DNA of 64,000 bases from Sphagnum compactum (taxonomy: Eukaryota > Bryophyta > Sphagnopsida > Sphagnales): assembly GCA_965153455.1 (NCBI GenBank), contig OZ234502.1, positions 10,385,495 through 10,449,494 of the forward strand. The letters run 5' to 3'. This document shows positions 1-12,666 of the stretch, in pieces (position 1 is the first letter of the stretch; each line of letters begins with the position of its first letter). The position numbers were made by a program, and so were the translations under genes. Below the pieces are notes generated by a model. That model worked only from the letters and a program-made list of their open reading frames with translations. It was not told the DNA's origin and did no database searches.

Positions 1-3000
1 TAGCTGAAAATTTCGAAGGAATTGGAATGTGCCTTTGGTGTCGTTGGAAAGATCTTGATAGAGCAAGATTTAATGGAATTTATTTGGTAAGATTTGGATT
101 CAGAATGTGAGAGATAATGATTTTTTAAGTGATTTCTGCCGCTGAAAATTCAAATAAATTCCCAAAAACCAGGTTTTTGGAAGGAAAAATCAGTTGAGGA
201 TGTGGTAACACTTGGGCCAACAGCACAGGTTACACTAGTCTAACATATGATGAAGGATATTTGGGTAGTTTTCTAACAAAACAGAATATCATTTGAAATA
301 ACTAGGACTTATGAGGGTTGCATTTTGTTATGTTTCAATTGGGAAACATGTTGAACATAATGGCTAAGCAAATCCATCAAAAGATGTTATTGACTACATA
401 TGACTGACATCAAAGGATTTATTATTTAAGTTCAAGACCTATTGCCTGTGCATCAATTTACAGCCACAAGCAAAAGCAAAATGGCCAAAAGTTCTTTGAA
501 ATTTCTTCTTTTGATTTGGCAAATTTGCCATTTCTTGTGTTCTTTTGACATGTAAGATTACAATGATCCTTTTTCCTCTCGAGAAAATCATTTTGTGACA
601 AAATAACAAAAGCTGGGATCTCTTAAAAAAATGATGCCTCTTCTTGACCAACAAGTAAAATCTTGACCATTCAAGTACCATGCCTATGATGATGTTTGCT
701 CAAATCAATTAAGGGCCAGTCCAATATGAATTGAAGGAGAATTCTAACAAACTATGGATGCCAGATAAATGTGGAATTGATACATGGCAGAATGTAATGG
801 ATACTTTGGTCCACATGGAAAATATTTCTCTACCAAAAAACTTGGATTTGTGTATGGGTACTACCTCCATTTTTGGATACCAGCAAGTTCAAATGATGGC
901 TAAATGATCTCACAAGGTCTCCAGCAGCAAGACTCCCGATAGACTCCCATCTCTAATAATCATGCTTTTAACAAGTCTGCATAAGTTGTTGTGCTTGGTG
1001 TCACATGCTGTTGTCATGAAGGAACTACGTGCAGGGTGAGAGAAACTCAAAGCAAGCTTTCTGATTGCAAAAGAGAGAAACTCAAGGCAAGTTTACTTCA
1101 AGATCATTCTCATCCAAAAAGAAGTTCATGACTACACTCTGTTTGCGCACTTGAACCATGAAATTGCATTGGAAAAAAATGTACTGAATGCTCTTCTCAA
1201 GAGCTATTTGGTACAGAGACAATGTAGAGTTGTCACATAATACCTTATTCTCTGGGTCATGATCTCATCTGATATCTCCACTTTTTTCTTCTTTCTTGGC
1301 CTCAATTACAACCTTGACCTGCATACACGATTGTTCAGAATACATAACCCATTCACTGGTTGCAGCTCATAGTTCCACAGTAAGTACTGAGCTACAATAT
1401 ATGATGAGGGGCATCAGCCTCAAGAGCCTGGTGAGCTTCATGAGGACATGGTGATAAAATTCTCAAGACCCTTTGTGAACTATGTGCTTCCCTGTAACAT
1501 GCTCTGGTCAAAAAACATGAAGATCTAGAGAGTGGAATTTCACACGCTTTCCTGAAGAACCAAACAAGTTTCACATGGTCTCAAGAAACTGGTTTCCGTC
1601 TGCAATGGAGACAGATTTCTCACTTGACAAGTGTTTTGAGTGAACAGAAGCTCAGTCATGTACTGCCTTTCCTTGTTGAGGAGATGGATTCTTGCTTAGG
1701 AAGGACAATTCTTGCTCACCTTGAGCACAATCTCTTTCCACATGAAACAGATATTTCCCAATGACCTTTCAGGCTGTCTTGGCGAATGTTACTTGTAATG
1801 GCCTTGAAATGGAAGTCACATAGGAAGTCACATACCTGCTCATGTGAAACAAAGGCCAAGTGCCAGGACTGGGACAATCTCAAACAATATCTCACTGCTT
1901 CAGGAGCATCTTTTAGAGCAGCAGCAACTTACATATGTGGAAACCTGCAGCTCAGTGATAGAGACAAAAATGAGAAAAGCAGCATTTGCTTCTTAGAACT
2001 GTAGAATTGGTTCCTGAGTGTTGATTTATTAGTTTTTTGAACTCTGAACTGAACTCAATTGTTGGGTCACTGCTCAGGGTCGCTTTGTGCAGTATTCCAT
2101 ACAATGGTGCCACCCTCAACAGTGTACAAATCTGAATACAGACAGCCAAGAAGCTTATCAGCTCGTCAAAATAAACCAATATGCAACAAGGGCACAAAGA
2201 CTCATCATGACTTGATGGCGTTCTGCTTGCACTTCTTCTAGGCGAGAACATCCAAAACTTCTTGAGGACCAGTGAGAAAAGCAATGGTCTATACAAATGA
2301 CCCAGAAAACCAGATTACAGGTCCTGCAGAGGTTTCAAGCTGTGAGTAACTTGACAACATCAACTTCCTACACGCAGAATACAAAACAATCACCTCAACA
2401 GTGAGAACGATAAGCACATGGCTGGATTGCCAGGACAGCATATTCAACATAGTGTCAGATCACTGACGGTCCAGCCGTTTCACTTGACAAGCTTTCCTTT
2501 GGGTTGGGGATGATCTCCATCTGCAGGGCATCAGCCTCTTGAGCAGCCTCATGGTTGCCTTCAAGCTCACTGACCTAGAAGACAATGTTGTTCACATGAG
2601 AAATGATGACCAGGAGATGCAAGTAATTCAAAATATGCAGAGTGACAAATTGAGATCCAGCTTTCATTGTTCTCTAGAATCTAGAGCAATACATCTGTGG
2701 TGGGATTCAGAAGAGAAAATTCAACACTGTACATGTTGTTTGTATTGAAGATCTTGAATTTGGTACTTCACATGAATTCACTGACCCGCGTTCAAAACCA
2801 AATGCAATTCACTGAGCAGTCCTACAAGTTCTGCATAGGGTAATAGAAAATAAAAAACTTATTCGTACTTGGGAACACGTGCACAAATGATGAATCTCAA
2901 TGTAGAGGCAAATTCTGTACTGCAACTCCTGCAACAATGGTGAAGTTATACATCTGTACATTTGAAATTGTGTAGAACATGTGTGCTCATATGCAGAAGC

Positions 3001-3024
3001 TGCATCGCACAGATATAACTGCTT
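1..3024. other. No supportable gene; unclassified intergenic DNA
   Basis: I see only short open frames with no recognisable motif or convincing splice structure. The text reads like decayed repeat or pseudogene DNA of moderate AT content, but I could not place it in a family. A phrase around 1408 (gggcatcagcctcaagagcc) recurs with changes near 2526, hinting at an old internal duplication. Confidence 0.5.
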
Positions 3025-4660
3025 GAGCACAAAGTGCTCCAAAAACAAATCACCTTGAGTTTATCATGACTAGCGTTAAAAGAGTTTATCAGAACAAGTG
3101 GCACATGCAAGTGTGGTTCAGATTCTGCATTCAAAAATTGTCACAAACTGTGAGATTCTGGTGTTGGCGTTAGTCTCAAGAATTCTGCCGTGTGGCGGAG
3201 ACACAGACTATCTGGTGCAAACCTGAGTTGGAGATTCATGAAAATCTAGTCAAATTTGGATCTATATAATTCCTGCACCCTGTTGACAAAAAGTGACGTA
3301 CCTCAATCTGCTTGACAGTTAGATCCAGGAATGGCAATCCATCTCGAACCTCAAAAGTCATGTAAGGCAAAAGCCAAAGTCCACAGTTACAAAATTCAGA
3401 GGATGACTCCAAGGTGCTGAATGACAACAATGCTCATGATCCCTATCCTGGACATCACCCATACATCCCTAGCATCTGAACTTGTTATGCTCACATTCTA
3501 CTCCATCCAGTGCCAAGAATTATGACCCTGTGCAAACAATATGAGCACTATCTCTGTCCAATTCCCGTTCAGGACTGGAAGGGGAATGGGATTCATAATG
3601 TGCAACCCATTGTTGATTCAAAGTCACCATTGAGCTGGAGAACTACAAGCTTATCAAGAAGGGCCTTTGATCCTTGCTGGGTGGACGTAGAGGAACATCA
3701 ATACCAGAACAACGCCAATATGCTGCATATTCGAAAGGAAGCAATTGCAGATAGCTGTGATGACTTCAGACAATCTGCAACTGGAAACAGCTGAAAAGCA
3801 AATTATATAATCCTGGGAATTGTTTTCTAATAACTGTATTTCTAGGCTGCATCAGGGCTGACCATGCCTTACGCTTTACAACCCCAAACCCCGGCCCCGC
3901 TCTTCCCCTCGGTTAAATCATCAGATCTAAAATGCGGGCAGTACAAAACTACTGCTCCATTTCTTTCTTCAGTGTCTGCCCTTAACCTGATTCATATTTT
4001 TCCAAAAAACTATGGCTGATGCCAAGACACATTTGGGCCTGTGATGAAGCATGTTATGCTTCTTAGCGTCCATTACGCACCCAAAATGTGCTTAATCAGG
4101 GGCTTCACCAGACACATTTTAATTGGGCATCGGGCCTGCATTTAAGACGTGCTGCTGATTCAGTTCTGGGCTTTACACACTAGGGATCAGTGGTCTTTAT
4201 TTCATAATTTCCTCATGGAGCCAGTGTGGTGAGCATCCCTTGGCAGATCCATCAAGATTTTGTGAGGTTGGTGACACTATTTCAAGGAACTTGTAAAGCA
4301 TTGTCGATTTTTTCTTCCTATTTTGTGTACTCTCACTGGCCCTAAGATTATCAGTTTTGGTGCCAGCCTCTCCACGTAACTTCCACCCCTCAGAAGTTAC
4401 CTATCAACCTGATAGGATACTGCTGGAAATTACCTTCCACCGGTCATTTTTATTTCTTTTTTCTGTTGTACTTTATAAGGGAAAAAATCTGCCCTACTTT
4501 AGGTTGGGGAAGGTTCCGTATACAAGGCCTTTCAAAAATTTCACCCCTCCCCTTGGCCTACCAGGGTTGGGACAAGACCTCAAGTCTGGAAGGCCCTACC
4601 TCGGGGCCAGAGTGAACCAGTTCAGGATGAGGCCGTTCAAGCCATTTTGGGGATGAACCC
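3025..4660 (+). repeat. Dispersed repeat R1, copy 1
   Basis: This segment is similar over most of its length to 23058-24390. Its last part (about 4215-4660) also resembles 22575-22735 and 25290-25478 plus 26061-26120. Shared landmarks include tggttcagattctgcattca, atgaagcatgttatgcttct and agattatcagttttggtg. It contains an open frame at 3510-3794 that is matched in copy 2, but the two copies differ by indels that shift frame, so I treat it as the relic of a coding region inside a transposon and not a live gene. No terminal repeats or known transposase motifs were found, so the class is unknown. Confidence 0.75.
3510..3794 (+). pseudogene. Relic coding segment inside repeat R1, copy 1
   Basis: The open frame begins MPRIMTLCKQYEHYLC and ends DDFRQSATGNS, about 94 codons. 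Copy 2 (23556-23858) keeps both ends but differs in the middle. Copy 1 has one more g in the aagaagggcc run than copy 2, and it lacks about 20 bases that copy 2 has after the shared QNNAN codons. Allowing for these, both copies share the peptide AFDPCWVD.(D/E)EHQYQNNAN, which suggests a common ancestral protein that I do not recognise. The function is unknown and there is no evidence that it is expressed. Confidence 0.4.
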
Positions 4661-4959
4661 AAACACATCAAGTAGGGCATTTTTATATTCCTCTTCCCCT
4701 GTCTAGGGTTTTTCAGCCCTCTTCTCTGCCCCAAGTTTTCCCCTCTTACCTACCTCCCCCCTCCTACGTAGGAATTCACCCTACCTAAACCTACCTCCCT
4801 TACACCAAAATTCATTCTCTCTCCCCCATCATTAAAGCCCCACTTCAGATGTCAATGGAGCACTCTGAGTTGTGGAGTGCCGAGCTATATATGGAGTGCT
4901 CAAAATGTGGAGTGCTAAGTTGTGGTGCTTAAAAGCAACTTTCAAAGGTAGTAATAACA
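4661..4959. other. Short gap with no gene
   Basis: Pyrimidine-rich non-coding sequence. Around 4876-4920 the words gtgccgagct and ggagtgct repeat. Similar words occur at 12643-12666 at the edge of the duplicated 1.8-kb unit. Confidence 0.4.
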
Positions 4960-5720
4960 CCCATGTCTTGTTTTTTTTCACCTTGTCGTTTTCATGGTTT
5001 TTTTGTCTTGACTTGCTAAAGCTCTTCTAGGTGCTCCCTTGTTTTTTTTCTTGTCATTTTTTCTTTCCTCGTTTTCACCTCCTCACCTACTATTCCCACT
5101 CCTCTTAAAGGAAGACAACGCCTATGTCATCTTTCTCCTCGTCATTGCTCTTATGAAGAACAAAAGACAAGGACAATCTATGATCGTTTGGTCTTCACCT
5201 TCTCTTCCAACTTCTCTTAGACATAGAGACGACAACACATAGTCGTCATCTTCATGTCTTTTTTTTCCTCCTTGTCGTTGTTACTTTGAAAAACAGAAAA
5301 CGATAATGATCGTATAGAACATTGTCATCTTCACCTCTTGTTTTAGTTCTTTTCAGACACGAAGATGATGGCACACAACTGTTGTCTTCATTTTATTTTA
5401 TTTTTCCTTATTGTTGTTCCTGTGAAAAACAAAAGACGACGACCATCTACGATTGTCATCGTCTTCACCTTTTGTTCTGATTCCTTTTAGACATGAAGAT
5501 GACGTCAATCACACAAATCGTCATCATTTTTGCCTCATGTGTTTGCTCCTTTCAAAGACAAAGAGGACAACACATAGCCATTGTTTTCATGTGTTTTTTC
5601 ATCGTTCCTATGAAAAATAGAAGACAACCAAATTGTTGTCATCTTTAACCAACAACTCTTACTGGTGCTCCTTTCAAAGGGAAAGCAACGCATTTTTATG
5701 TTTTTCATCCTTTGAAAAAC
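4960..5720 (+). repeat. Degenerate tandem repeat, unit about 135 bp
   Basis: The module pairs a gaaaaacaaaagacgacgac-like word with a ttttagacatgaagatgac-like word and a cgtcatcttca-like word, and recurs with many changes. The first word begins near 5155, 5288, 5424 and 5612, giving spacings of about 133, 136 and 188 bases. Stops interrupt all frames over the array, so this is a diverged minisatellite and not a gene. Confidence 0.6.
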
Positions 5721-6965
5721 ATAAAAAATTCAATAAATAGTCTTTCTATTTGTCTTCTTATGTGTTGTTGGTCATTTGTTAATGTTGGCTCATTTGAAAA
5801 ACTTATTTTTGTCTTGTTAGATTTTGGGAGGACTTGTTTTGTACTCTTTTGATGGAAATGCATGGCTTAACGGCAAAGAAGGCCAAACCCAGGAGACCGT
5901 CAACTTTTGAAAGAGGTTTTCCACATCAAAACCATGGCCGTGCAAAGGCATAATGATGAAAAGGTTGCTACTTGTGCTCATGAAAAAATGCAACGTGAGT
6001 GGGAAGAACTAATCATTGTTGCACAATGATGTCCATTAAAACCAAAACTAACTTTGATTAAGTTGGCTTCAGAACGACTATTACAAGTGTTGGGTTTTAA
6101 TGACTAGGGTGTGGGAAGTGTGCCTTGAGAAGCATGACGGATGGAAAAGGATGAGGATTTACAAGAGATGATTCGGTCAACTCGTTTTATATATGCATGA
6201 TGATTGAAAATGGCATGGGATGACAAAACTTGGGATCAATAATCCATTAAAGCAAGTTAAACAGAGGAATCGATAGTCGTATTGGATTTGAATGAATCCA
6301 AAATGATTCATGGGAAGTAAAAACTATATATAATCTGGACATTTTTTGGCCCGTTTCGTTTCATTTAAGACTTGTTAAGGTTTCATTTGGTGGCTTTTAC
6401 GTGTTCATAGGGTTCAATGCATAACAAAAGAGGAGTTTGTTGCAAGGGTAGTTCATGTCAAAATGCAGCATCACTTTTTGTATATTGTTCATCATGCGAC
6501 AAGGGTTACAAAGGTAGTAGTTGCTTATTGAACTAAAGATGGCATTGGACATAGTGATATGGTTTAAGCTTTCATTGCATACAATATGTTGGGTTTTGTT
6601 ATCCTGTTCATTTTTTTGGACTCCCATTTTTTGAACTTCAGTTCTTTGATATACTATAAACAACCCATTTTTTTTACATAGGGTTTTTTACCATTTTTTT
6701 CACTAGCAAGTTTTGTACATTTTTTATTGATATAAAATTTTCTTTGAGTCACACTTGTCCAATGTGTATATGGTTTATCATATATGCCTATTTTTTCTCA
6801 TGTTGTTTGTGTTTTGAATGTAATAAACAAAACTAAATTAGTCCGATACACATACTTCATAATTAACTTCTATTGGGTTTACAAAACCAAAAATGTACAT
6901 TACGCATGCATCTATCATATTAGAAAACACATTACCCAAAGACTTTTAAAGTTATATTTGCATCT
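5721..6965. other. No supportable gene
   Basis: AT-rich DNA with short open frames only. The longest, on the minus strand at 6397-6663, has scattered cysteines but no motif I can assign. It lies just upstream of the cysteine-coding minisatellite and could be a remnant of the same decayed element. Confidence 0.35.
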
Positions 6966-7211
6966 TCATTGATTTATTATCATTGTCATGAAACTTACCT
7001 TGCAATCCCCACATATAGGTCTTGTAATAATTGTTGGATTTCTCTTGCATGCTTTGCAATATCCACATATTGGTCTTTTAATAGTTGGTAGATTTCTTCT
7101 ACATGCTTTGCAATACTCACATATTGGTTTTTTAATAGTTGTTGGATTTTTCCTACATGTTTTGCAGTACCTACATATTGATTTTTTAATAATTGCTAGA
7201 TTTTGTTTCAT
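6966..7211 (-). repeat. 54-bp minisatellite with an open minus-strand frame encoding a Cys-x2-Cys-x2-Cys repeat
   Basis: Between about 7005 and 7200 a 54-bp unit repeats nearly four times. Read on the minus strand, the frame 7211-6966 stays open and yields an 18-residue repeat of the form IC.YCK.CRRN..TIK.P: three full units, then a partial ICGDCK. Each full unit carries cysteines in a C-x2-C-x2-C pattern. The period is a multiple of three, so an open frame can survive without selection, and the plus strand is open too. There is no promoter or neighbouring exon that supports a gene. It could be an exon of a decayed zinc-binding protein or simply a coincidence of the repeat. Confidence 0.6.
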
Positions 7212-7259
7212 TAAATTGGCACTAGAAAAAATTAAAAGAATGTTAGTTTGTGAAAGTAA

Positions 7260-10200
7260 TTGTCAATTATTTTATAATTAGTAACTAACCAATAACTGAT
7301 TACCCGGTTTATTTTTAATTAAACAATATTTCATGTATGATTAAACAAAGAAGTCAAAGTTTGAAATGAGTTTCATGTCATGTTGTCATTGGGTAAGGTA
7401 TGCTATAAAATATTTATTTATTTATTATACTAGCCCAAGATTAATTTCCTAGAAAATTCTTAATTGTTTGAATATAACTAATAATTGTTTCAGATAAGTT
7501 TTTTGATTATCTATAAATTAACAAATTTCTTTCTAAACCTATTATTCACTAATTTTTCAGACATTTAACATAAAGTACTTTAATTCATATATAATATATA
7601 TTTAATAATTCAAAAAAAATTTAATTCATTTTGAATCTTGAATTTTTCACTTGGAAATTTTCTTGGAATTTTTATTATTTTTATTTTATTTTTATTAACT
7701 TAATTATTTAAATGAATTAATTTAGTGACTAAATAAATAACTATTGACCTAATCTTTTCTTTTTTTGATAATTTATTTGAACGATAATTAAACAAAAAAA
7801 TGTGAAGTAGACTAATTAATTAATATAGATAATAATATTTCCAAATAAAAAATAATTAAATATTTTATGAATCGATTTTATGAAACTATTTAATTCATAC
7901 TCTTAAAATCAAATAGTCAATAATTGGAATTTTGATAATAGTTTATTTTTATTTTTAATACTATCAATCATGAAATTATATATTTACCTAATTATTTAAA
8001 AAATGGGTAATTTCAATCTAATATTTCAAAGAAAATTAAAATTATTAATTTTATCACTATTTTTATTCTACAAGTTTATATATTATGTATTTGCTCAATT
8101 AATTTATAAAATAAATAACTATTAATAATCTTATCAAATTTTAAATTTTTTGATACTCTAATTGTCGAATTTGAATAATTGATTAAATTATTAGTCTAGA
8201 ATTCAACAAATTGTGATGGATAATTAATCTTCCTATTATATTAATCTTAAATTAACATATGGTTTCCAAATAGCTATCATAGTCGCAAATTTTAAGATAA
8301 TTAATGAATGATTAAAGGATTTCTTTACATAAATACTGAATTGTCAAAGAATATTTTAGTTAATTAAAGAATTTCGAGTGATTTATTAAAGATAAACCAT
8401 GATAATTACTAATTTGCTTGTTGTGAATAATTTTATAGTAATTCTTTCATTATATGACATAATAAATTAATGTTGAATTATTTAATCAAGGAATTATTAA
8501 AAATTTGTTTCACATCATGCAAATTATTAATTATCAAAAAATAATAATCATTCAGTTATTTAAAATAGTTGATTTTGACATTTAATTAATTATCTTAAAT
8601 TAGATTGTATTATTTTAGTAGGTTATTCAAACCATTATTTTAGATACTTAATCTTGATAACTAATGATTATAAAATTAAGTCAAGTATTCAAGTAGACAT
8701 ATTTCCTCTAAGAGAAGAAATACATGGATCCATACAACTACCATTATATAGTTCTAGCATAATACTATAAAAGTAGCTTAGTTATTCAAAGTGATCAAAA
8801 TGTGAGTATTGCGTTTAGGGTTGAATATTCATTCAAAGGTGTACCAAACCACCTATTGATTATTTTGAAATGACCTTAGATGCAAGTATTACATTTAGGT
8901 AACTTAACTATTAATTGATATTTAAATTAATAGATAATTATACACATTAATTTAAAATTGTTTCATAGTTTACCAAATTTTGTTAGATATTTTAATAAGT
9001 TACAAATAAATTTATTTATTAATTTGATTATCACAATATGAAATGGATTATTTATTTAATTGTTTAGATGATATTATGTGTTAGGTGTTTTTTTTAATTA
9101 ATCATAGAATAGTCAACAATTTGTGATTATTGTTATTTATTGAATTTATTTTCAATTAACACATGGATTTTGAATTTATAGAATACCGAATATTATTTAT
9201 TAATGTAAAATTTTATGTTTTGACAAAAAATACTTATTATAAATAGGTAAATATAAATAATAGATACAACAATTTTAATGTATTTAAAATTGTGGAATAA
9301 AATTAATGACATTAATTTAAAATACTATAATATTATTAAAATGATTGGAAAATGATATAAAATAAGTGTAAAATATGAATATTCAATTTAACTATAGATA
9401 ATATAAGTGTAATTTAATTTTAAAAAGAAAGTAGGATGAATTCCTGCACCAAGTGAATTCATAATTATAAAAACATTCATCATTGAACAAAAACTCAAAA
9501 TGCAACACTTACATGGCTCGCTTAAAATTCACACAATGACTTGGAATTCCCATTGCAATACTCACATCATGATATAAAATACCTACTATTTTAATGTACA
9601 TCACATGTAATACTTGCATTGAGTTATTAAACCTTCGATCATTAAAGATGTTGACATATGCAACTCCTTAAACCCACAATGTCTAAAAGCCCCATGTAAT
9701 AATTACCCAGATAATGATCATTAATGCACACTGTTTGAGGTGTGCAAAATTCAATACCTACTTTAGGTCGTAAAACCCATGTTGGTTGTGGGGAGTAAAT
9801 GCATTATTTGCATTTGGGTATGAAAAAATCAAACTACAAAGAGATATTGAATATGAAATACCAAACTAAAGGTATAAAACCTTTATGGTTGTGAACTTAA
9901 TGAAACTTGACACGCACTATATATCCAATAGCTAGGAAATGAAAAGAGATTGAATTGTGAAAATATAAACACAAAACAAATGAAGTAGCAAGAAATAAAT
10001 GCATACATTTAGGAATAAAAAATGAAGACATTCTATCAAAGTTTGTAGTCTTAATTGAAAACACAACCCTAAAAGATTATAACTCGTATAAAAATGGGTT
10101 TAAAAATATTAAACTTTAACAACCGTGGAACATATGGAAATAAAAAAAATTCATAATTATGCTATAAATTTTAACAATTGATAAGATCAAAAACCAATAC

Positions 10201-10525
10201 AATGAGGAAAGTTTAAAATGATAAACTTTAGGCCCTAAAATATATGAACTAGATTCTTAAACCTTACATCATAAGGCCTAACCTTAAAAATCCAAACGAT
10301 ATTTTGCCAGAAGCCTTATTAAAACCTTAACTATACAAACCTTATCAAAAAATAGTCTTAATGATATATGCCTTAAACCCAAAAAACTATACAAATTATA
10401 TAATGCAAATTTTTTTTTTAATAAAAATATAAGAAAGTTTTTAAAAACCAACCAACTTTTGAATTTTTTAAACTACAAATATTTAATGACCAAAAACATT
10501 AACCATAATTTTTTTAAAATCAAAT
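7260..10525. other. Very AT-rich gene desert
   Basis: More than three kilobases are strongly AT-rich, dominated by aatta and ttaat words, with stops dense in all six frames. No RNA gene or transposon terminus is visible. Phrases near 8803-8825 and 8877-8900 (gtgagtattgcgtttagg and gcaagtattacatttagg) resemble each other. Confidence 0.7.
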
Positions 10526-11498
10526 AAATTTTGTAAAAAGCCAAAAAAGAAGGTATGTCACTTACCTTTGTGTGATTTCTCCAAGCTGATTTTTTCCTTT
10601 ATTATTTTAAGAAGATATAAAATGAAATTGTATTGTTTCACATATGTTTAAATCGTAAAAATTTCACCCCAAATTCAGCCAGATTTATGTTGATTATTGT
10701 AAATTTGTGAAAAAATTGCTAACTCATTTATGTGTCACAAACCATAAACCTAAACAATAGTTTATACTTATAATAATTACATGAAAAGATCTATTGTAAT
10801 GTCCATTCCATAGATAAATTAGGTAAACAAATTTTTCAAAAATATGCATTAAACAAATCAAAACGGCTATAATTATGACAATTTTTTGTAATTCTTACAT
10901 ATTAGCCTTAGGCACAAATCTCAATTATGGAAGACCTATGTTCATCACCATGAATTAAGGTGAACCTTAAAAAATTGAAAAGTAGGATTGGGGGAAGGGG
11001 TTGTGTGAAGAGGTGAGAAGGTTATAAGTAGTTAGGTATTTGGTTATGTGAAAAACATAGGTAAGTAAGTAAGCATAATGGTAAGTAAGAAGGTGGGTGC
11101 ATAGGTAAGCAAGTAGGTATATAAATGAGTAGTTGGGTAGGTAAATAGGTTAGTAAGTATAAAGGAAGTTCAAATAACAAGGTACATAGGTTACTAGGGT
11201 AAGTAGGCATGCATATAGGCAAGTTAATAAGTAAGAAGGAAGTTACACAAACAAACAAGGTAACTAAGCAAGTTAGTACATAGGAAATAAGCTACCTTAT
11301 CACGGTGACTAGGTTTTTAAAATATTTGTTTCAGTAGGGTCGTTGTGTGTATAGAGTTGCTAGTTAGTAAGGTAGCTAGGTCAATTGGATAGATAATTAG
11401 TAAAGTGGCTAAGTTTGTAAAGAAGTTAAATCAGCAAGATATGCAGTTAATCTAATAATTAGATTAATAAGATAATTAAGTTAGTAGGGTAGATAGTA

Positions 11499-11856
11499 CA
11501 GTAAACTCTTTCTAAACTAATACTTTGTAAACTAATATTTTCTCTAAACTAATATGCGGGCACAGGCCCGTGGCGGGCCTCATATTTAATTTAATAATTC
11601 TCCATAAACTGATATTCAATATTTTTTTTTGATCCCATAGCATTTTATAAACTAATACATCATACATATTTTTCGGTTTCGTTACCTTCCCTAATGATCC
11701 ATGACCTTCTACTAACCTCCATGACCTTCCATGCTGCTCTGGCGGGTTCCGGAATGATTTTTATTACCCCCCATATAATTTGTGTAAACTAATATCCTCC
11801 ATAAATTAATATCTTCCGGCCGGTCCCAAGGATATTAGTTTAGAGAGAGTTTACTG
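11499..11856. mobile_element. MITE with 27-bp terminal inverted repeats and TA target duplication (Tc1/mariner-like)
   Basis: The element begins CAGTAAACTCTTTCTAAACT and ends with the near-perfect reverse complement (agtttagagagagtttactg). It is flanked by TA on both sides (11497-11498 and 11857-11858). The homologous site in copy B (near 13620-13630, gggtaaatagtcagtgatag) lacks the insert, which gives an empty site. It is 358 bp long with no coding capacity, and the word taaactaata recurs inside. TA duplication and CAGT ends are typical of Tc1/mariner and pogo-type non-autonomous elements, so class assignment follows from those features. Confidence 0.85.
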
Positions 11857-12230
11857 TAAGTGTAAAAGCTAAGTTAGTAAGATAACTAGTCATTATGGTA
11901 GTTAGTTGAAAAGGATAGATATGTGAATATGGAGATAATTAATAAGGTACCAAGGTTGTACAATATTTACGAAGGTAGAAGGTGAGCAAGATAGCTATGA
12001 GGTCAGGTCCATGGAAAAAACGGCCAAAAATTAAAATAAAATAAAATACAGTGGTTAGTAAAATTTTAAAAAGAAAAGACTTCATAAACCCCATTTGGGG
12101 CCAAATGAAGAAATGTAGGCCATCCAGTGGACAAAACAAGGAACTTGTGCACTGGTGGCTGCTGGTTCACTCTGGCCCTATATCCAGAAGCTCCTCCTAT
12201 GCTTAAAATTGCAACCAATAAACTTAAAGG

Positions 12231-12324
12231 GGGGTTTTCTATCTAAAATCCCCTAAATGTGACAATAATTTTTTTTTTGTTTGGGGAAGGTGTCATTTTT
12301 AGGGGATTTTAGATAGAAAACCCC
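12231..12324. repeat. Perfect 27-bp inverted repeat (hairpin) in copy A
   Basis: Left arm 12231-12257 (ggggttttctatctaaaatc, then ccctaaa) is the exact reverse complement of right arm 12298-12324, with a 40-nt loop. The same structure with one mismatch lies at 21463-21489 and 21530-21556. A third relative at 26157-26222 keeps only one arm and has the loop inverted. Confidence 0.9.
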
Positions 12325-12666
12325 ACTTTTTTTCCCTTTGTATTGGTACCAGGGTTTTTTCAAAGTATAAATCTGGCGATTATGATTTGCCCAAAAAAAA
12401 AAAACATTACTAAGGAGAGCCGTAAGCCCCTGGGAATTGTTGTAAGATTTGTGACTAAGTTCGCATTTTCTGAGCACTCTTTTTCTTTGAACTGACAAGA
12501 TTTCTTGTATTCTAAACCTTTGTATTTTTTTACCATTGAACATGCCAAATGAAAAACAAGAAACATAGGAAGCAAGCTGAAAGAGCTATCTATGGTTTCC
12601 AAAGAGTAGATGGAGCCCTTCTCTTTGTGCATCTCCAGCAACGTGCCGAGCTAAATACGGAGTGTT

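Larger units (their letters stand above)
10526..12666 (+). repeat. Duplicated 1.8-kb unit, copy A (holds a MITE)
   Basis: This unit matches 12667-13958 joined to 21432-21866 along its whole length, as a direct repeat with no spacer. Landmarks in order are a ttttgta-rich start, a gatgattttttccttt block, a long GTAGGTAAG-rich stretch (11020-11280), the word ccatttggggccaaatgaag, and a perfect 27-bp inverted repeat. Removing the MITE at 11499-11856 leaves about 1.78 kb, close to the 1.73 kb of copy B without the Helitron. The GTAGG stretch gives an open minus-strand frame rich in Leu, Pro and Thr, which is a shadow of low complexity. The class of the unit is unknown. Confidence 0.8.

Noticed and set aside
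7005-7200. CRISPR-like array
   Set aside because: The 54-bp units are contiguous with no unique spacers, and the context is plant nuclear DNA, so this is a minisatellite.
11022-11258. Minus-strand Leu/Pro/Thr-rich protein, with a similar one at 13157-13402
   Set aside because: Both are translations of the GTAGG-rich low-complexity stretch in the duplicated unit, with no gene structure.
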